DNA of 64,000 nt, from the NCBI GenBank assembly GCA_036526135.1, contig DATCZA010000034.1, forward strand, positions 1 to 64,000, given 5' to 3'. Origin of the DNA: UBA2965 sp036526135. GTDB lineage: Bacteria; Pseudomonadota; Gammaproteobacteria; Pseudomonadales; Azotimanducaceae. The notes below the pieces were generated by a model. The model was given only the letters and a program-made list of their open reading frames with translations, was not told the DNA's origin and searched no databases. Each line of letters opens with the position of its first letter. Positions within the stretch are counted from its first letter, which is position 1. A program made the position numbers and the translations under genes. Below are positions 1-9,343 of the stretch, piece by piece.

Positions 1-153
1 GGTCTGTATAGTTCGCCCTCCCTTTTTCCGGTGGTCTGCGAAGTGGGGCTTCGCGGCGTGTGACTGGTGGGGGGAGTCAGCGTACCCGCCGCGGTAGACA
101 CAGCCGGAACGTTGATGGTGGGTACTAATCAAGTGTTTGGAGTGAAGTAAACG
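1..153 (+). promoter_or_regulatory. Probable leader of the S10 operon
   Basis: No ORF is supported here. A small hairpin is visible (GCGAAG at 38-43, loop TGGGG, CTTCGC at 49-54), and a TATAGT that could be a -10 lies at 7-12, with its -35 outside the window. In many gammaproteobacteria the RNA before rpsJ binds L4 for feedback control. I cannot match this sequence to that leader and only infer the role from position. The end of an upstream tuf gene is not seen. Confidence 0.3.
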
Positions 154-465
154 GTGCAAGGGCAGCGCATCCGCATTCGTCTGAAGGCGTTCGATCACCG
201 TCTGATCGACGTCTCGACGCAGGAGATCGTCGATACGGCGAAGCGTACGGGGGCGCAGGTTAAGGGCCCGATACCGCTTCCGACACGAAAGGAGCGATTC
301 GATGTGCTGGTCTCGCCGCACGTGAACAAGGATGCGCGTGATCAGTACGAGATCCGTACCCACAAGCGTGTGCTGGACATCCTCGAACCCACCGAGAAGA
401 CGGTGGATGCGCTGATGAAGCTGGACCTCGCGGCAGGCGTGGAGGTGCAGATCAGCCTGAACTGA
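154..465 (+). CDS. rpsJ: 30S ribosomal protein S10 (NusE)
   Basis: S10 of the small subunit head; with NusB it also forms the NusE antitermination partner. The 103-residue product has the family length and opens with the typical [16 protein letters not shown]. The extended loop (about residues 40-70, [10 protein letters not shown] through RTHKR) is intact. Translation starts at GTG 154. It heads the ribosomal cluster, but 190 bases separate it from rplC, much more than the usual few tens, and that gap is structured (see separate entry). Confidence 0.98.
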   Translation: MQGQRIRIRLKAFDHRLIDVSTQEIVDTAKRTGAQVKGPIPLPTRKERFDVLVSPHVNKDARDQYEIRTHKRVLDILEPTEKTVDALMKLDLAAGVEVQISLN

Positions 466-655
466 CGAGGCGCCGGTTGCTTGAGCACCGCCGCCTGTTT
501 TGCGCGTTCGGAGGGTGAGAAAGGGCGCGCTCGACATGGTCCCGATGGGGGATCACTGAATTGAAGCAGACCGTTTATCAGATCCCGATGGGAGCCTGGT
601 AAACGGTCTTGACTATCTGGCCTTCGGGGCCGGGTTAGCACGGGAAACAGGTCCA
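466..655 (+). promoter_or_regulatory. Structured rpsJ-rplC gap, candidate regulatory RNA
   Basis: The gap has no ORF but a long hairpin: AGACCGTTTATCAG (568-581) pairs with CTGGTAAACGGTCT (596-609), 14 pairs with one G-U, and the loop has a further TCCC/GGGA stem. A second hairpin, CTGGCC (617-622) with GGCCGG (628-633), follows. The decamer TCCCGATGGG occurs twice (540-549 and 583-592), so alternative pairings are possible. There is no U-run, so this is unlikely to be a simple terminator. An autoregulatory or processing site is inference. Confidence 0.5.
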
Positions 656-1291
656 ATGTCTATTGGTGTTGTTGGCAAAAAGAGTGGCATGACGCGCATC
701 TTCACAGAGGAGGGCGCCTCGGTGCCCGTCACCGTCATCGAGGTGCAGCCGAACCGGATCACGCAGATCAAGACCGCCGAATCGGATGGGTACGCGGCGG
801 TCCAGGTGACCACGGGCTCCGTCAAGCAGAATCGGGTCAGCAAACCGCTGGCAGGCCACTTCGCCAAGGCCAATACGGCGGCCGGTCGGGGGCTGTGGGA
901 GTTTCGCGTCGAAGCGGTGGGCGAAGAGCTGGGCGTTGGCTCCGAGCTCAAAGTGGATCAGTTCGAGGCCGGTCAGCGCGTGGACGTTCGTGGCGTTTCC
1001 AAGGGGAAGGGCTATGCCGGAACGATCAAGCGCTGGAACTTTCGCGGTCAGGACAGCACTCACGGGAACTCGCTTTCCCACCGGGCACCCGGATCCATCG
1101 GCCAGTGCCAGACGCCCGGGCGCGTGTTCAAGGGAAAGAAGATGGCTGGGCAGTTGGGCAACGTGCGGGTCACGACCCAGAACCTCGAGGTGGTGAGGGT
1201 CGACGCGGAGCGCAACCTGCTTCTCATAAAGGGCGCTGTCCCGGGACCGGCGGGCGGTGATGTCTACATACGACCGGCGGTCAAGGCCTGA
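656..1291 (+). CDS. rplC: 50S ribosomal protein L3
   Basis: L3 is an early-assembly protein at the peptidyl transferase region. The 211-residue product carries GSIGQ followed by [14 protein letters not shown]150 corresponds exactly to the glutamine methylated by PrmB in E. coli L3. ATG 656 follows the structured gap, and rplD begins 20 bases downstream. Nothing unusual in the protein itself. Confidence 0.98.
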   Translation: MSIGVVGKKSGMTRIFTEEGASVPVTVIEVQPNRITQIKTAESDGYAAVQVTTGSVKQNRVSKPLAGHFAKANTAAGRGLWEFRVEAVGEELGVGSELKVDQFEAGQRVDVRGVSKGKGYAGTIKRWNFRGQDSTHGNSLSHRAPGSIGQCQTPGRVFKGKKMAGQLGNVRVTTQNLEVVRVDAERNLLLIKGAVPGPAGGDVYIRPAVKA

Positions 1292-1311
1292 GAGCGCGGA
1301 GGACGAAACCC

Positions 1312-1917
1312 ATGAATCTGAGCTTGGCAGCTGACGGCGGAAGCGTAGAGGTCTCCGACGTGGCTTTTGGCAGGGAATTCAACGAAGCCCTGGTGCACCA
1401 GGTCGTGGTGGCGTACATGGCCGGGGGCCGCCAGGGTACCCGGGCGCAGAAAACGCGCTCCGAAGTGCGCGGCGGGGGCCGTAAGCCCTATCGACAGAAA
1501 GGCACGGGTAGAGCCCGTGCGGGCACGATCCGCAGCCCCATCTGGCGTGGTGGCGGCCGCACTTTCGCTGCCAAGCCTCAGGACCACTCCCAGAAGGTCA
1601 ACCGCAAGATGTATCGCGGAGCCCTGCGCTGCATCCTCTCCGAGCTGATCCGTCAGGAGCGGCTCATCGCCTGCGAGGCGTTTTCGGTGGACTCGCCGAA
1701 GACCAAGGCCCTGCTGGAGAAGCTTCGCGGTCTCGAGCTGAATAACGTGCTCATCGTCTGCGAAGAGGTGGATGAAAACCTCTACCTGGCGGCGCGGAAT
1801 CTCAAGGGCGTCGATGTCGTCGACGTGTCCGCCGTCGATCCGGTCAGCCTCATCAGCCACGACAAGGTGCTCATCACGGTGGATGCCGTGAAGCGGCTCG
1901 AGGAGGCGCTAGCGTGA
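1312..1917 (+). CDS. rplD: 50S ribosomal protein L4
   Basis: L4 binds 23S rRNA and sends a loop into the exit tunnel; in E. coli it also represses the S10 operon at transcription and translation. The 201-residue protein shows the basic tunnel loop at about residues 40-90 ([20 protein letters not shown]). Start ATG 1312. The gene overlaps rplW by four bases (GTGA), which suggests translational coupling. Confidence 0.98.
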   Translation: MNLSLAADGGSVEVSDVAFGREFNEALVHQVVVAYMAGGRQGTRAQKTRSEVRGGGRKPYRQKGTGRARAGTIRSPIWRGGGRTFAAKPQDHSQKVNRKMYRGALRCILSELIRQERLIACEAFSVDSPKTKALLEKLRGLELNNVLIVCEEVDENLYLAARNLKGVDVVDVSAVDPVSLISHDKVLITVDAVKRLEEALA

Positions 1918-2210
1918 ATCAGGAAAGGCTTTACACCGTCCTGCTCGAGCCGCACTTCTCCGAGAAGGTGGCCATCATGGGAGATCGCAGCAACCAGTAC
2001 GGTTTCAAGGTCGCCAAGGACGCCACCAAGGACGAGATCAAGCAGGCCGTCGAGCAGCTGTTCAAGGTCAGGGTGGAAAACGTATCCACGATGAATGTGA
2101 AGGGTAAGGTCAAGCGCACCCAGCGCGGGATTTCCCGGAGCAAGAGCTGGAAGAAGGCCTACGTTCGGGTGGCCGAAGGCCAGGAAATCGACTTCATGGT
2201 ATCGGATTAG
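1914..2210 (+). CDS. rplW: 50S ribosomal protein L23
   Basis: L23 sits at the tunnel exit and is the docking site for trigger factor and SRP. The 98-residue product has the family length and the region [10 protein letters not shown] plus the [15 protein letters not shown] stretch. It starts at GTG 1914, overlapping the rplD stop, and is followed by rplB after 5 bases. Confidence 0.97.
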   Translation: MNQERLYTVLLEPHFSEKVAIMGDRSNQYGFKVAKDATKDEIKQAVEQLFKVRVENVSTMNVKGKVKRTQRGISRSKSWKKAYVRVAEGQEIDFMVSD

Positions 2211-2215
2211 GGCAG

Positions 2216-3043
2216 ATGGCAGTTGTAAAAGCTAAACCAACCTCGCCGGGACGTCGCTTCGTCATCAAGGTGGTGAACCCCGAGCTCCACAAGGGCACTC
2301 CGTATCGTGGCCTGACGGAGCCGAACAGCAAGTCCGGCGGTCGCAACAACGCGGGGCGGATCACCACGAGACATCGTGGGGGCGGCCACAAGCGTCATTA
2401 CCGCGTCATCGACTTCAAGCGCGACAAGGACGGCGTTCCCGCGACGGTGGAGCGGCTCGAGTACGATCCGAACCGCAGCGCGAACATCGCGTTGCTGAAG
2501 TACGCCGACGGCGAGCGGCGCTACATCATCGCACCGCGCGGCGTCAGCGCCGGCGACGAGCTTCGCAGCGGTACCGGAGCGCCCATTCGCGCCGGGAATG
2601 CCATGGCTCTGCGTAGCGTGCCGGTGGGCAGCGTCGTGCATTGCATTGAGTTAAAGCCCGGCAAAGGCGCACAGATGGCCCGCAGCGCGGGAACGTCTGC
2701 GCAGCTGGTGGCGCGGGAAGGAGCGTACGCCACGCTTCGACTCCGCTCCGGAGAGATGCGGCGTGTGCTCGCCGACTGCCGGGCGACGCTCGGAGAAGTA
2801 GGCAACAGCGAGCACAATCTACGTTCGCTCGGCAAGGCGGGCGCCAAACGCTGGCGCGGGGTGCGCCCCACGGTGCGTGGCGTGGCCATGAACCCGGTGG
2901 ACCATCCGCACGGTGGCGGTGAGGGCCGCACTTCAGGTGGACGTCATCCCGTCTCGCCCTGGGGCGTGCCGACAAAAGGCCACAAAACCCGCAGCAACAA
3001 ACGGACGGACAAGCTGATCGTGCGTCGCCGAGGCAGGAGGTAG
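2216..3043 (+). CDS. rplB: 50S ribosomal protein L2
   Basis: L2 is a primary 23S rRNA binder needed for subunit association and peptidyl transferase activity. The 275-residue product has the N-terminal KPTSPGRRF and the conserved C-terminal [10 protein letters not shown], with H230 equivalent to the functional histidine 229 of E. coli L2, then the [11 protein letters not shown] tail. ATG 2216; rpsS follows after 3 bases. Confidence 0.98.
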   Translation: MAVVKAKPTSPGRRFVIKVVNPELHKGTPYRGLTEPNSKSGGRNNAGRITTRHRGGGHKRHYRVIDFKRDKDGVPATVERLEYDPNRSANIALLKYADGERRYIIAPRGVSAGDELRSGTGAPIRAGNAMALRSVPVGSVVHCIELKPGKGAQMARSAGTSAQLVAREGAYATLRLRSGEMRRVLADCRATLGEVGNSEHNLRSLGKAGAKRWRGVRPTVRGVAMNPVDHPHGGGEGRTSGGRHPVSPWGVPTKGHKTRSNKRTDKLIVRRRGRR

Positions 3044-3046
3044 GTC

Positions 3047-3322
3047 GTGCCCAGATCACTGCACAAAGGACCTTTCGTCGATCTCCATCTCATGCAGAAG
3101 GTGGAAACGGCGGTGGCCAAAAACGAAAAGCGGCCCATTCGCACGTGGTCGCGGCGTTCCATGGTCGTGCCGGACATGGTGGGGTTGACCATCGCGGTGC
3201 ACAACGGGCGTCAGCACGTGCCGGTATTCATCAACGAGGACATGGTGGGCCACAAGCTCGGCGAATTTGCGCCCACCCGCACCTATCGCGGCCATGCTGC
3301 GGACCGCAAGGCGCGGCGGTAG
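3047..3322 (+). CDS. rpsS: 30S ribosomal protein S19
   Basis: S19 forms the head of the small subunit with S13 and contacts the A site. The 91-residue protein begins PRSLHKGPF and has the [11 protein letters not shown] and [13 protein letters not shown] blocks. The start is GTG 3047, with AGGAGG just upstream at the end of rplB. Codirectional with rplV 20 bases on. Confidence 0.97.
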   Translation: MPRSLHKGPFVDLHLMQKVETAVAKNEKRPIRTWSRRSMVVPDMVGLTIAVHNGRQHVPVFINEDMVGHKLGEFAPTRTYRGHAADRKARR

Positions 3323-3342
3323 CCAGGTCAGGAGAGCGGAAC

Positions 3343-3675
3343 ATGCGAGTCAGCGCGAAAGCAAATCGGCTGCGGATTGCCCCCCAGAAGGCGCGCCTGG
3401 TCGTGGACCAGGTCCGTGGCAAGCCGGTCAGCGATGCTCTCGACATCCTGGGTTTCAGCACGCAGAAGGGCGCAGTGCTGGTACGCAAGGTGGTCGAGTC
3501 CGCCATAGCAAATGCCGAGAACAACGAGGGGGCCGACGTGGACGAGCTGAAGATCTCCGAGATCTTCGTCAACGAAGGGCTCACCATGAAGCGGATCAGG
3601 CCGCGCGCCAAGGGGCGGGCGGATCGCATCTTCAAACGCACCAGTCACATCACCGTGACGGTGACCGACGAATAG
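3343..3675 (+). CDS. rplV: 50S ribosomal protein L22
   Basis: L22 lines the exit tunnel; changes in its beta-hairpin give macrolide resistance in other species. The frame is open further upstream, but ATG 3343, preceded by GGAGAG, gives the normal 110-residue protein starting [20 protein letters not shown]. The hairpin region ([17 protein letters not shown]) is complete. Confidence 0.97.
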   Translation: MRVSAKANRLRIAPQKARLVVDQVRGKPVSDALDILGFSTQKGAVLVRKVVESAIANAENNEGADVDELKISEIFVNEGLTMKRIRPRAKGRADRIFKRTSHITVTVTDE

Positions 3676-3682
3676 GTTAGCT

Positions 3683-4342
3683 ATGGGTCAGAAAGTACAT
3701 CCTACCGGCATACGGCTTGGCATCGTCAAGGACCACAATTCCGTTTGGTATGCCGACAGAAAGAGCTACTCGGATTACCTGCTCAACGACCTCGAGGTGC
3801 GCGACTATCTGCGCAAGCGTCTCTCCCAGGCTTCGATCAGCCGAATCGAGATCGAACGGCCGTCGCAGACCGCGCGCGTAACCATTCACACGGCCCGCCC
3901 CGGAATCGTGATCGGCAAGAAGGGCGAGGACGTGGAGCGCCTGCGTGGTGAGCTGACCGTTCGCATGGGCGTGCCGGTACACATCAACATCGAGGAGATC
4001 CGGAAGCCGGAGCTGGATGCGCTTTTGGTCGCTCAGAACGTCGCTCAGCAGCTCGAGCGTCGGGTTCAGTTCAGGCGAGCCATGCGCCGCGTCATTCAGA
4101 ACGCCATGCGCCTGGGAGCCGAGGGAATCAAGGTCAGGGTTGCCGGGCGCCTGGGCGGCGCTGAGATTGCCCGCTCCGAGGTCTATCACGAAGGTCGGGT
4201 GCCTCTGCACACGTTGCGTGCGGACATCGACTACGCCACGTGGGAGGCGAAGACCACCTACGGGATCATCGGCATCAAGGTCTGGATTTTCAAGGGCGAG
4301 ATCATTGGCCCGTCGGGCGAGTCCGCGGCGGCGCAGGCCTGA
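3683..4342 (+). CDS. rpsC: 30S ribosomal protein S3
   Basis: S3 lies at the mRNA entry channel and has helicase-related roles. The 219-residue protein starts [14 protein letters not shown] and contains a KH domain with the GxxG loop IGKKGEDV, followed by the C-terminal fold ending near [13 protein letters not shown] 3683 is 7 bases after rplV. Confidence 0.98.
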   Translation: MGQKVHPTGIRLGIVKDHNSVWYADRKSYSDYLLNDLEVRDYLRKRLSQASISRIEIERPSQTARVTIHTARPGIVIGKKGEDVERLRGELTVRMGVPVHINIEEIRKPELDALLVAQNVAQQLERRVQFRRAMRRVIQNAMRLGAEGIKVRVAGRLGGAEIARSEVYHEGRVPLHTLRADIDYATWEAKTTYGIIGIKVWIFKGEIIGPSGESAAAQA

Positions 4343-4361
4343 CGCGAATAAGGTTTAGCAA

Positions 4362-4775
4362 GTGTTACAGCCAAAGAGAACCAAATTCAGAAAGCAGCAG
4401 AAAGGGCGCAATCGCGGACTTGCGCATCGCGGCAGCAGCGTGAGCTTCGGCGAGTTCGGCCTCAAAGCCGTCGGTCGCGGGCGCTTGACGGCGCGCCAGA
4501 TCGAAGCCGGTCGACGGGCCATGACGCGACGTATCCGCCGGGGCGGCAAGATCTGGATCCGCGTGTTTCCCGACAAGCCGATCACCAAGAAGCCCCTGGA
4601 AGTCCGCCAGGGCAAAGGCAAGGGCGCTGTCGAGTACTGGGTGTCCCAGATTCAGCCCGGCCGCGTGCTCTACGAGATGGAAGGTGTACCCGAGGACATC
4701 GCGAGAGAGGCCTTTGCCCTCGCGGCCGCGAAGATGCCGTTCGCCACGGCATTCGTTAAAAGGACGGTGATGTAG
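4362..4775 (+). CDS. rplP: 50S ribosomal protein L16
   Basis: L16 positions the A-site tRNA acceptor end. The 137-residue product starts [17 protein letters not shown] at GTG 4362 and carries the family blocks [13 protein letters not shown] and [11 protein letters not shown]. The arginine hydroxylated by RoxA in E. coli lies in the region ahead of [10 protein letters not shown], but I have not aligned it. rpmC starts 2 bases after its stop. Confidence 0.97.
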   Translation: MLQPKRTKFRKQQKGRNRGLAHRGSSVSFGEFGLKAVGRGRLTARQIEAGRRAMTRRIRRGGKIWIRVFPDKPITKKPLEVRQGKGKGAVEYWVSQIQPGRVLYEMEGVPEDIAREAFALAAAKMPFATAFVKRTVM

Positions 4776-4777
4776 AG

Positions 4778-4969
4778 ATGAGTGCCAGCGAGCTTCGAGA
4801 AAAATCACCGCAGGAGCTGCGCGAGGAGCTTCTGCGTCTGCGCAAGGAGCAGTTTCATCTGCGGATGCAGAAGGCCAGCGGCCAGCTCGGCCAGAGTCAT
4901 CTGCTGACGGAGACCCGCCGCGAGATCGCACGTGTGAAAACGGTCATGCAGGAGAAGCAAGATGGCTGA
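4778..4969 (+). CDS. rpmC: 50S ribosomal protein L29
   Basis: L29 is a small two-helix protein next to L23 at the tunnel exit. The 63-residue product has the typical [26 protein letters not shown] type pattern and [20 protein letters not shown]. It overlaps rpsQ by 8 bases. Confidence 0.97.
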   Translation: MSASELREKSPQELREELLRLRKEQFHLRMQKASGQLGQSHLLTETRREIARVKTVMQEKQDG

Positions 4970-5246
4970 CGAGCAAACGGCTCAGCCGCAAGAGTCGGTT
5001 ACCCGGTCGGTTACCGGGACCGTGGTCAGCGACCGCATGGACAAGACGATAACCGTGCTGATCGAGCGAAAGGTCCAGCACCCGGTGTACGGCAAGATCG
5101 TGCGTCGATCATCCAAGCTGCATGCCCATGACGAGAACAACGAGTCACGTACGGGCGACACGGTGATGGTCGTAGAGTGCCGGCCGTTGTCCAAAACCAA
5201 ATCCTGGATGCTGCACAGCATCGTTGAGCGTGCGCGCGAGGTTTGA
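4962..5246 (+). CDS. rpsQ: 30S ribosomal protein S17
   Basis: S17 is an early 16S rRNA binder with an OB fold. The product is 94 residues; the core ([34 protein letters not shown]) starts near residue 15, so there is a slightly longer N terminus ([11 protein letters not shown]) than in E. coli. ATG 4962 lies inside rpmC. This is the last gene of the classical S10 operon. Confidence 0.97.
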   Translation: MADEQTAQPQESVTRSVTGTVVSDRMDKTITVLIERKVQHPVYGKIVRRSSKLHAHDENNESRTGDTVMVVECRPLSKTKSWMLHSIVERAREV

Positions 5247-5263
5247 AGCTGAGACCTTCAGCT
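5247..5263 (+). other. Small hairpin between the S10 and spc operons
   Basis: The 39-base gap between rpsQ and rplN contains AGCTGA, loop GACCT, TCAGCT. In E. coli this is where a separate spc promoter sits. Here the gap is short and I see no convincing promoter, so read-through from the S10 operon is likely. The hairpin has no U-run and may be only a weak pause. Confidence 0.3.
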
Positions 5264-5285
5264 CATGAGATTAAGGGTGTAACCG

Positions 5286-5654
5286 ATGATTCAGACTGAA
5301 ACCATGCTGGATATCGCTGACAACAGCGGCGCGCGCCGCGTCCAGTGCATCAAGGTGCTGGGCGGGTCCCATCGCCGCTATGCGGGGATCGGCGACATCA
5401 TCAAGGTTACGGTGAAGGAAGCCATTCCGCGCGGGCGGGTGCGCAAAGGTCAGGTGATGAACGCCGTGGTGGTCCGCACCCGCAAGGGTGTGCGGCGCCC
5501 GGACGGATCGATTATCCGCTTCGACCAGAACGCGGCGGTGCTGCTAAACCAGCAGAATCAGCCCGTTGGAACCCGGATTTTCGGGCCGGTCACTCGGGAG
5601 CTGCGAACCGAGAACTTCATGCGGATCATCTCGCTCGCTCCGGAGGTGCTCTAG
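5286..5654 (+). CDS. rplN: 50S ribosomal protein L14
   Basis: L14 forms an intersubunit bridge and is the docking surface for RsfS, whose gene is also in this window at 20689. The 122-residue product has the invariant [32 protein letters not shown] opening and ends with [10 protein letters not shown]. It is the first gene of the classical spc block; the start ATG 5286 is preceded by AAGGGTG. Confidence 0.98.
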   Translation: MIQTETMLDIADNSGARRVQCIKVLGGSHRRYAGIGDIIKVTVKEAIPRGRVRKGQVMNAVVVRTRKGVRRPDGSIIRFDQNAAVLLNQQNQPVGTRIFGPVTRELRTENFMRIISLAPEVL

Positions 5655-5657
5655 GTA

Positions 5658-5972
5658 ATGCTGAAGATCAAGAAAGACGATGAGGTCGTTGTCATCAGCG
5701 GCCGGGACAAGGGAAAGCGGGGCGGCGTGCTGCGCGTGCTCGCTGACGGTCGGTTGCTCGTCGGCGGGGTCAACATGGTCAAGAAGCATCAGAGACCAAA
5801 CCCGAACATCGGCCAGCAGGGCGGCATCGTCGACCAGGAAGCTCCCATCGAGGTATCCAACGTCGCGATCTGGAATCCGGACGAGGAGCGCGCTGATCGG
5901 GTGGGCTTTCGCGAGGAGGACGGCCGCAAGGTACGCGTATTCAAATCAACCGGCAAGGTCATCGAAGAGTAA
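5658..5972 (+). CDS. rplX: 50S ribosomal protein L24
   Basis: L24 initiates 50S assembly. The 104-residue product has the KOW motif at the N terminus ([22 protein letters not shown]) and the conserved [14 protein letters not shown]. It starts 3 bases after rplN, in keeping with a coupled operon. Confidence 0.97.
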   Translation: MLKIKKDDEVVVISGRDKGKRGGVLRVLADGRLLVGGVNMVKKHQRPNPNIGQQGGIVDQEAPIEVSNVAIWNPDEERADRVGFREEDGRKVRVFKSTGKVIEE

Positions 5973-5977
5973 GGGCA

Positions 5978-6517
5978 ATGGCTGACTTGTATCGACGCTA
6001 TATGGACGAGATCCGGCCGAGGCTGCAGGAGGAGCTGGGTATCTCCAACATCATGCGGGTCCCGCGGCTGGAAAAGATCACCCTGAACATGGGGGTGGGA
6101 GAGGCCGTGGGTGATCGCAAGATCATGGACAGCGCGGTTGGCGATCTCACGGTGATTTCAGGCCAGAAGCCCATCGTCACCAACGCCCGGAAATCCGAAG
6201 CGGCGTTCAAGATTCGAACCGGCTGGCCCGTGGGCTGCAAGGTGACGCTGCGTCGCGCCAGAATGTTCGAGTTCCTGGAGCGGCTGATCGGGATCGCGAT
6301 CCCGCGCATGCGCGACTTCCGGGGACTCAACCCGCGGTCTTTCGACGGCCGGGGTAACTTCTCCATGGGGATTACGGAGCAGATCGTCTTCCCGGAGATC
6401 GACTACGACAAGATCGACAAAATCCGTGGTCTCGACATCACGGTCACCACTACTGCAAAGACGGACGATGAAGGTCGCGCGCTTCTGCGAGCCTTTGATT
6501 TTCCGTTCAGAAACTGA
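5978..6517 (+). CDS. rplE: 50S ribosomal protein L5
   Basis: L5 binds 5S rRNA and contacts the P-site tRNA. The 179-residue product includes the conserved [16 protein letters not shown] and [17 protein letters not shown] blocks. In E. coli the S8 repressor binds the mRNA at the start of this gene; I did not identify an equivalent structure here. Confidence 0.98.
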   Translation: MADLYRRYMDEIRPRLQEELGISNIMRVPRLEKITLNMGVGEAVGDRKIMDSAVGDLTVISGQKPIVTNARKSEAAFKIRTGWPVGCKVTLRRARMFEFLERLIGIAIPRMRDFRGLNPRSFDGRGNFSMGITEQIVFPEIDYDKIDKIRGLDITVTTTAKTDDEGRALLRAFDFPFRN

Positions 6518-6535
6518 TTTGGGATAGCTCGAGTT

Positions 6536-6841
6536 ATGGCAAAGGTTTCGATAATTGAGCGTGAGAAGAAGCGCACCCGCATGGTGGCCAAGTACGCTGC
6601 CAAGCGCGCCGCTCTGAAAGCGATCATCAACAACCGTGAGGCGTCCGACGAGGAGCGTTGGGAAGCGCAGCTGAAGCTGCAGCGTCTGCCCCGCAACGCC
6701 AGCCCCGTGCGGCTGCAGCGTCGTTGCGGGATCACCGGTCGCCCCCATGGCGTGTACCGCAAGTTCGGTCTCGGCCGGAACAAGCTGCGCGAGGCGGCAA
6801 TGCGTGGCGACGTTCCGGGCCTGGTCAAGGCGAGCTGGTAA
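6536..6841 (+). CDS. rpsN: 30S ribosomal protein S14, zinc-free type
   Basis: S14 is a head protein of the small subunit. At 101 residues with no CxxC pairs it is the long, zinc-independent form. It has the conserved [23 protein letters not shown] and the C-terminal [21 protein letters not shown] 6536. Confidence 0.97.
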   Translation: MAKVSIIEREKKRTRMVAKYAAKRAALKAIINNREASDEERWEAQLKLQRLPRNASPVRLQRRCGITGRPHGVYRKFGLGRNKLREAAMRGDVPGLVKASW

Positions 6842-6852
6842 GAGGTGCGACC

Positions 6853-7245
6853 ATGACGATGCAAGACCCCATTGCTGACCTGTTGACGCGTATTCGCAAC
6901 GCCCAGCGTGCCAGCCACGAGTCGGTTGAAATTCCCTGCTCCAAGATAAAGGCCGCGGTCTGCGAGGTGCTCAAGGAAGAGGGCTACATCGGGGACTTCA
7001 GCGTCGACGATGCGGCCAAGCCGACGCTCAATATCGGTTTGCGATATCACGAAGGCAGGCCCGTGATAGAGGAAATCAAGCGGATCAGCCGCCCCGGTTT
7101 GCGCATCTACAAGGCGTGCGATGAGCTGCCTAAGGTGCGTGGCGGGCTTGGCGTGGCGATCGTGAGCACCAACAAGGGTGTCATGACCGACCGGCAGGCT
7201 CGGGCCATGGGTGTGGGCGGCGAAGTGCTGTGCACCGTATTTTGA
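6853..7245 (+). CDS. rpsH: 30S ribosomal protein S8
   Basis: S8 binds the central domain of 16S rRNA and represses the spc operon in E. coli. ATG 6853 gives a 130-residue protein starting [20 protein letters not shown], matching the family N terminus; the frame is open upstream but without homology. The C-terminal GGEVLCTVF is complete. Confidence 0.97.
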   Translation: MTMQDPIADLLTRIRNAQRASHESVEIPCSKIKAAVCEVLKEEGYIGDFSVDDAAKPTLNIGLRYHEGRPVIEEIKRISRPGLRIYKACDELPKVRGGLGVAIVSTNKGVMTDRQARAMGVGGEVLCTVF

Positions 7246-7256
7246 CGAGGTAGGCG

Positions 7257-7790
7257 ATGTCCCGAGTAGCGAACAGTCCCATCGCGGTTCCCCCAGGTGT
7301 CGAGGTGAAGTTGGATGGGCAGCACATCAGGGTGAAGGGCTCCAAGGGCGAGCTCGACATGAATGTCCACCAGAATGTGGAGATCACCCAGAACGACGGG
7401 GCTCTCCAGGTCGCCGCGCGGTCGCCTGAAAAGCAGTCCCGGGCAATGGCGGGCACCACGCGTGCGCTCGTGTTCAACATGGTGACTGGAGTGTCCACGG
7501 GCTTCGAACGCCGGCTGCAGCTCCAGGGGGTGGGTTACAGAGCGCAGGCTCAGGGCAACAAGCTGAATCTGCAGCTCGGCTTCTCCCATCCGGTTGAGTA
7601 CGAGCTTCCCGAGGGGATCTCCGTGGAGACCCCCAGCCAGACGGAAATCGTCGTCACGGGTGCGGATAAGCAGCAGGTGGGCCAGGTTTCCTCCGAGATT
7701 CGCGCCTTCCGACCGCCGGAGCCATACAAGGGCAAGGGCGTTCGGTATGCGAACGAGCGGGTGCGGCGCAAGGAAGCCAAGAAGAAGTAG
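7257..7790 (+). CDS. rplF: 50S ribosomal protein L6
   Basis: L6 sits near the factor-binding site. The 177-residue product begins [12 protein letters not shown] and has the C-terminal signature [13 protein letters not shown] followed by basic KEAKKK. It is 11 bases after rpsH. Confidence 0.97.
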   Translation: MSRVANSPIAVPPGVEVKLDGQHIRVKGSKGELDMNVHQNVEITQNDGALQVAARSPEKQSRAMAGTTRALVFNMVTGVSTGFERRLQLQGVGYRAQAQGNKLNLQLGFSHPVEYELPEGISVETPSQTEIVVTGADKQQVGQVSSEIRAFRPPEPYKGKGVRYANERVRRKEAKKK

Positions 7791-7823
7791 CGCGGAACAG
7801 GGTTCTGAACAGGTTGAGTTTGC

Positions 7824-8174
7824 ATGAACGTTAAGAAAACGGCCCGATTGAGGCGCGCGCGCCGCGGCAGGATGAACATGCGCGAACGCGCAGCGGTGCG
7901 TCTGACCGTCAATCGCACGCCCAGGCACATTTATGCCCAGGTGATCTCTGGCTCTGGCGATCGGGTGCTGGCGGCGGCGTCCACGTTGGAGCAGTCGCTG
8001 CGCAGCGGCAACACGGGCAATGTCGACGCTGCAGCACAAGTGGGCAAACTCATCGCGGAGCGCGCGAAGTCGGCGGGCATCAGCCAGGTGGCCTTCGATC
8101 GCTCCGGTTACAAGTATCACGGCCGCGTGAGGGCGCTTGCTGAAGCGGCGCGCGAAGGCGGCTTGGAGTTCTAA
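7824..8174 (+). CDS. rplR: 50S ribosomal protein L18
   Basis: L18 binds 5S rRNA with L5. The 116-residue product has a basic N terminus ([18 protein letters not shown]) and the conserved [26 protein letters not shown] end. ATG 7824 follows a 33-base gap; rpsE starts 2 bases after its stop. Confidence 0.97.
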   Translation: MNVKKTARLRRARRGRMNMRERAAVRLTVNRTPRHIYAQVISGSGDRVLAAASTLEQSLRSGNTGNVDAAAQVGKLIAERAKSAGISQVAFDRSGYKYHGRVRALAEAAREGGLEF

Positions 8175-8176
8175 CT

Positions 8177-8683
8177 ATGGCGTATACGGACGAAGTGCGT
8201 GAAGAGGGCCTGGTCGAAAAGCTGGTCCAGGTCAATCGCGTTGCCAAGGTTGTCAAAGGCGGCCGCATATTCGGGTTCACCGCGCTGACGGTCGTCGGTG
8301 ACGGCAATGGACGCGTGGGCTTCGGGCGCGGCAAAGCGCGGGAAGTGCCCATGGCGATTCAGAAAGCCATGGAAGCGGCGCGCCGCAACATGGTGGACGT
8401 AGACCTCAACGGCTCGACCATCTGGTACGCGGTCACTGAGCGCCACGGCGCGTCCAAGGTTTACATGCAGCCTGCATCGGAAGGCACCGGCGTCATTGCC
8501 GGCGGCACCATGAGGGCGCTTCTAGAAGCCGCCGGCGTGCACAACGTGCTCGCCAAGTGCTACGGGTCTACGAATCCGGTGAACGTGATTCGAGCGACCT
8601 TCAAAGCGCTCACGAGTGTTCATTCCCCGGACGCCGTGGCCGCGAAACGGGGCAAGACTCTCGAGGAGATCGGCGCGGCCTGA
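8177..8683 (+). CDS. rpsE: 30S ribosomal protein S5
   Basis: S5 contributes to decoding fidelity and the mRNA entry channel. The 168-residue protein contains the double-stranded RNA-binding-like N domain ([19 protein letters not shown]) and the conserved [19 protein letters not shown]. The C domain contains [18 protein letters not shown]. Confidence 0.98.
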   Translation: MAYTDEVREEGLVEKLVQVNRVAKVVKGGRIFGFTALTVVGDGNGRVGFGRGKAREVPMAIQKAMEAARRNMVDVDLNGSTIWYAVTERHGASKVYMQPASEGTGVIAGGTMRALLEAAGVHNVLAKCYGSTNPVNVIRATFKALTSVHSPDAVAAKRGKTLEEIGAA

Positions 8684-8720
8684 AGCGGGGCGGCAAAGGC
8701 AGTTTGAGGAAGTTGTGGTC

Positions 8721-8906
8721 ATGAGCGGTAATTCGATTCGAGTCACGTTGGTCAAAAGCCCTGCGGGTCGGCTGAAAAAGCACCGAGCCTGCGTCGCTGG
8801 CCTTGGCCTGCGGCGCATCGGGCACAGCGTCGAGGTGGAGGACACACCGGCGGTGCGCGGCATGATTAATCGAGTCAGCTACATGGTCCGGGTTGAAGGA
8901 GAGTAA
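8721..8906 (+). CDS. rpmD: 50S ribosomal protein L30
   Basis: L30 is a small protein of the large subunit. The frame is open upstream, but ATG 8721 gives the normal 61-residue protein: [20 protein letters not shown] then [27 protein letters not shown] upstream is a plausible ribosome binding site, though at a rather long distance. rplO starts 2 bases after its stop. Confidence 0.96.
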   Translation: MSGNSIRVTLVKSPAGRLKKHRACVAGLGLRRIGHSVEVEDTPAVRGMINRVSYMVRVEGE

Positions 8907-8908
8907 CG

Positions 8909-9343
8909 ATGCGGCCGAATGACATCTCTCCCGCGTCGGGCAGCAAGCCGGGTAAAAGGCGGGTGGGCCGTGGCCCCGGATCCGGCTGGGGCAAAACGGC
9001 CGCGCGGGGCCAGAAAGGCCAGAAAGCCCGGTCCGGCGGAAGCGTTCCGGCCTGGTTCGAAGGTGGTCAGCTGCCGCTCCAGATGCGGGTTCCGAAGTTC
9101 GGCTTCCGCTCGCGGGTCGGTATGACCACCGCGGAGGTGCGACTGGGCGAGATAGGTAAAGTCGAAGGCGACGTGGTCGACCTCGACGCGTTGAAGGCGG
9201 CCAACGTGCTGTCGCGGAACGTCAAGCGGGCGCGAATCATGCAGTCCGGGCGCGTGGAGCGACCGCTTACCGTCAAGGGTTTGATCGTGACCAAAGGCGC
9301 GCGCAGCGCCATCGAAGCGGCCGGGGGCAAGGTAGAAGACTGA
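8909..9343 (+). CDS. rplO: 50S ribosomal protein L15
   Basis: L15 is a late-assembly 23S rRNA binder. The 144-residue product has the glycine-rich, basic N terminus ([29 protein letters not shown] region) and the globular C domain ending near [15 protein letters not shown]. Its TGA overlaps the ATG of secY by one base. Confidence 0.97.
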   Translation: MRPNDISPASGSKPGKRRVGRGPGSGWGKTAARGQKGQKARSGGSVPAWFEGGQLPLQMRVPKFGFRSRVGMTTAEVRLGEIGKVEGDVVDLDALKAANVLSRNVKRARIMQSGRVERPLTVKGLIVTKGARSAIEAAGGKVED

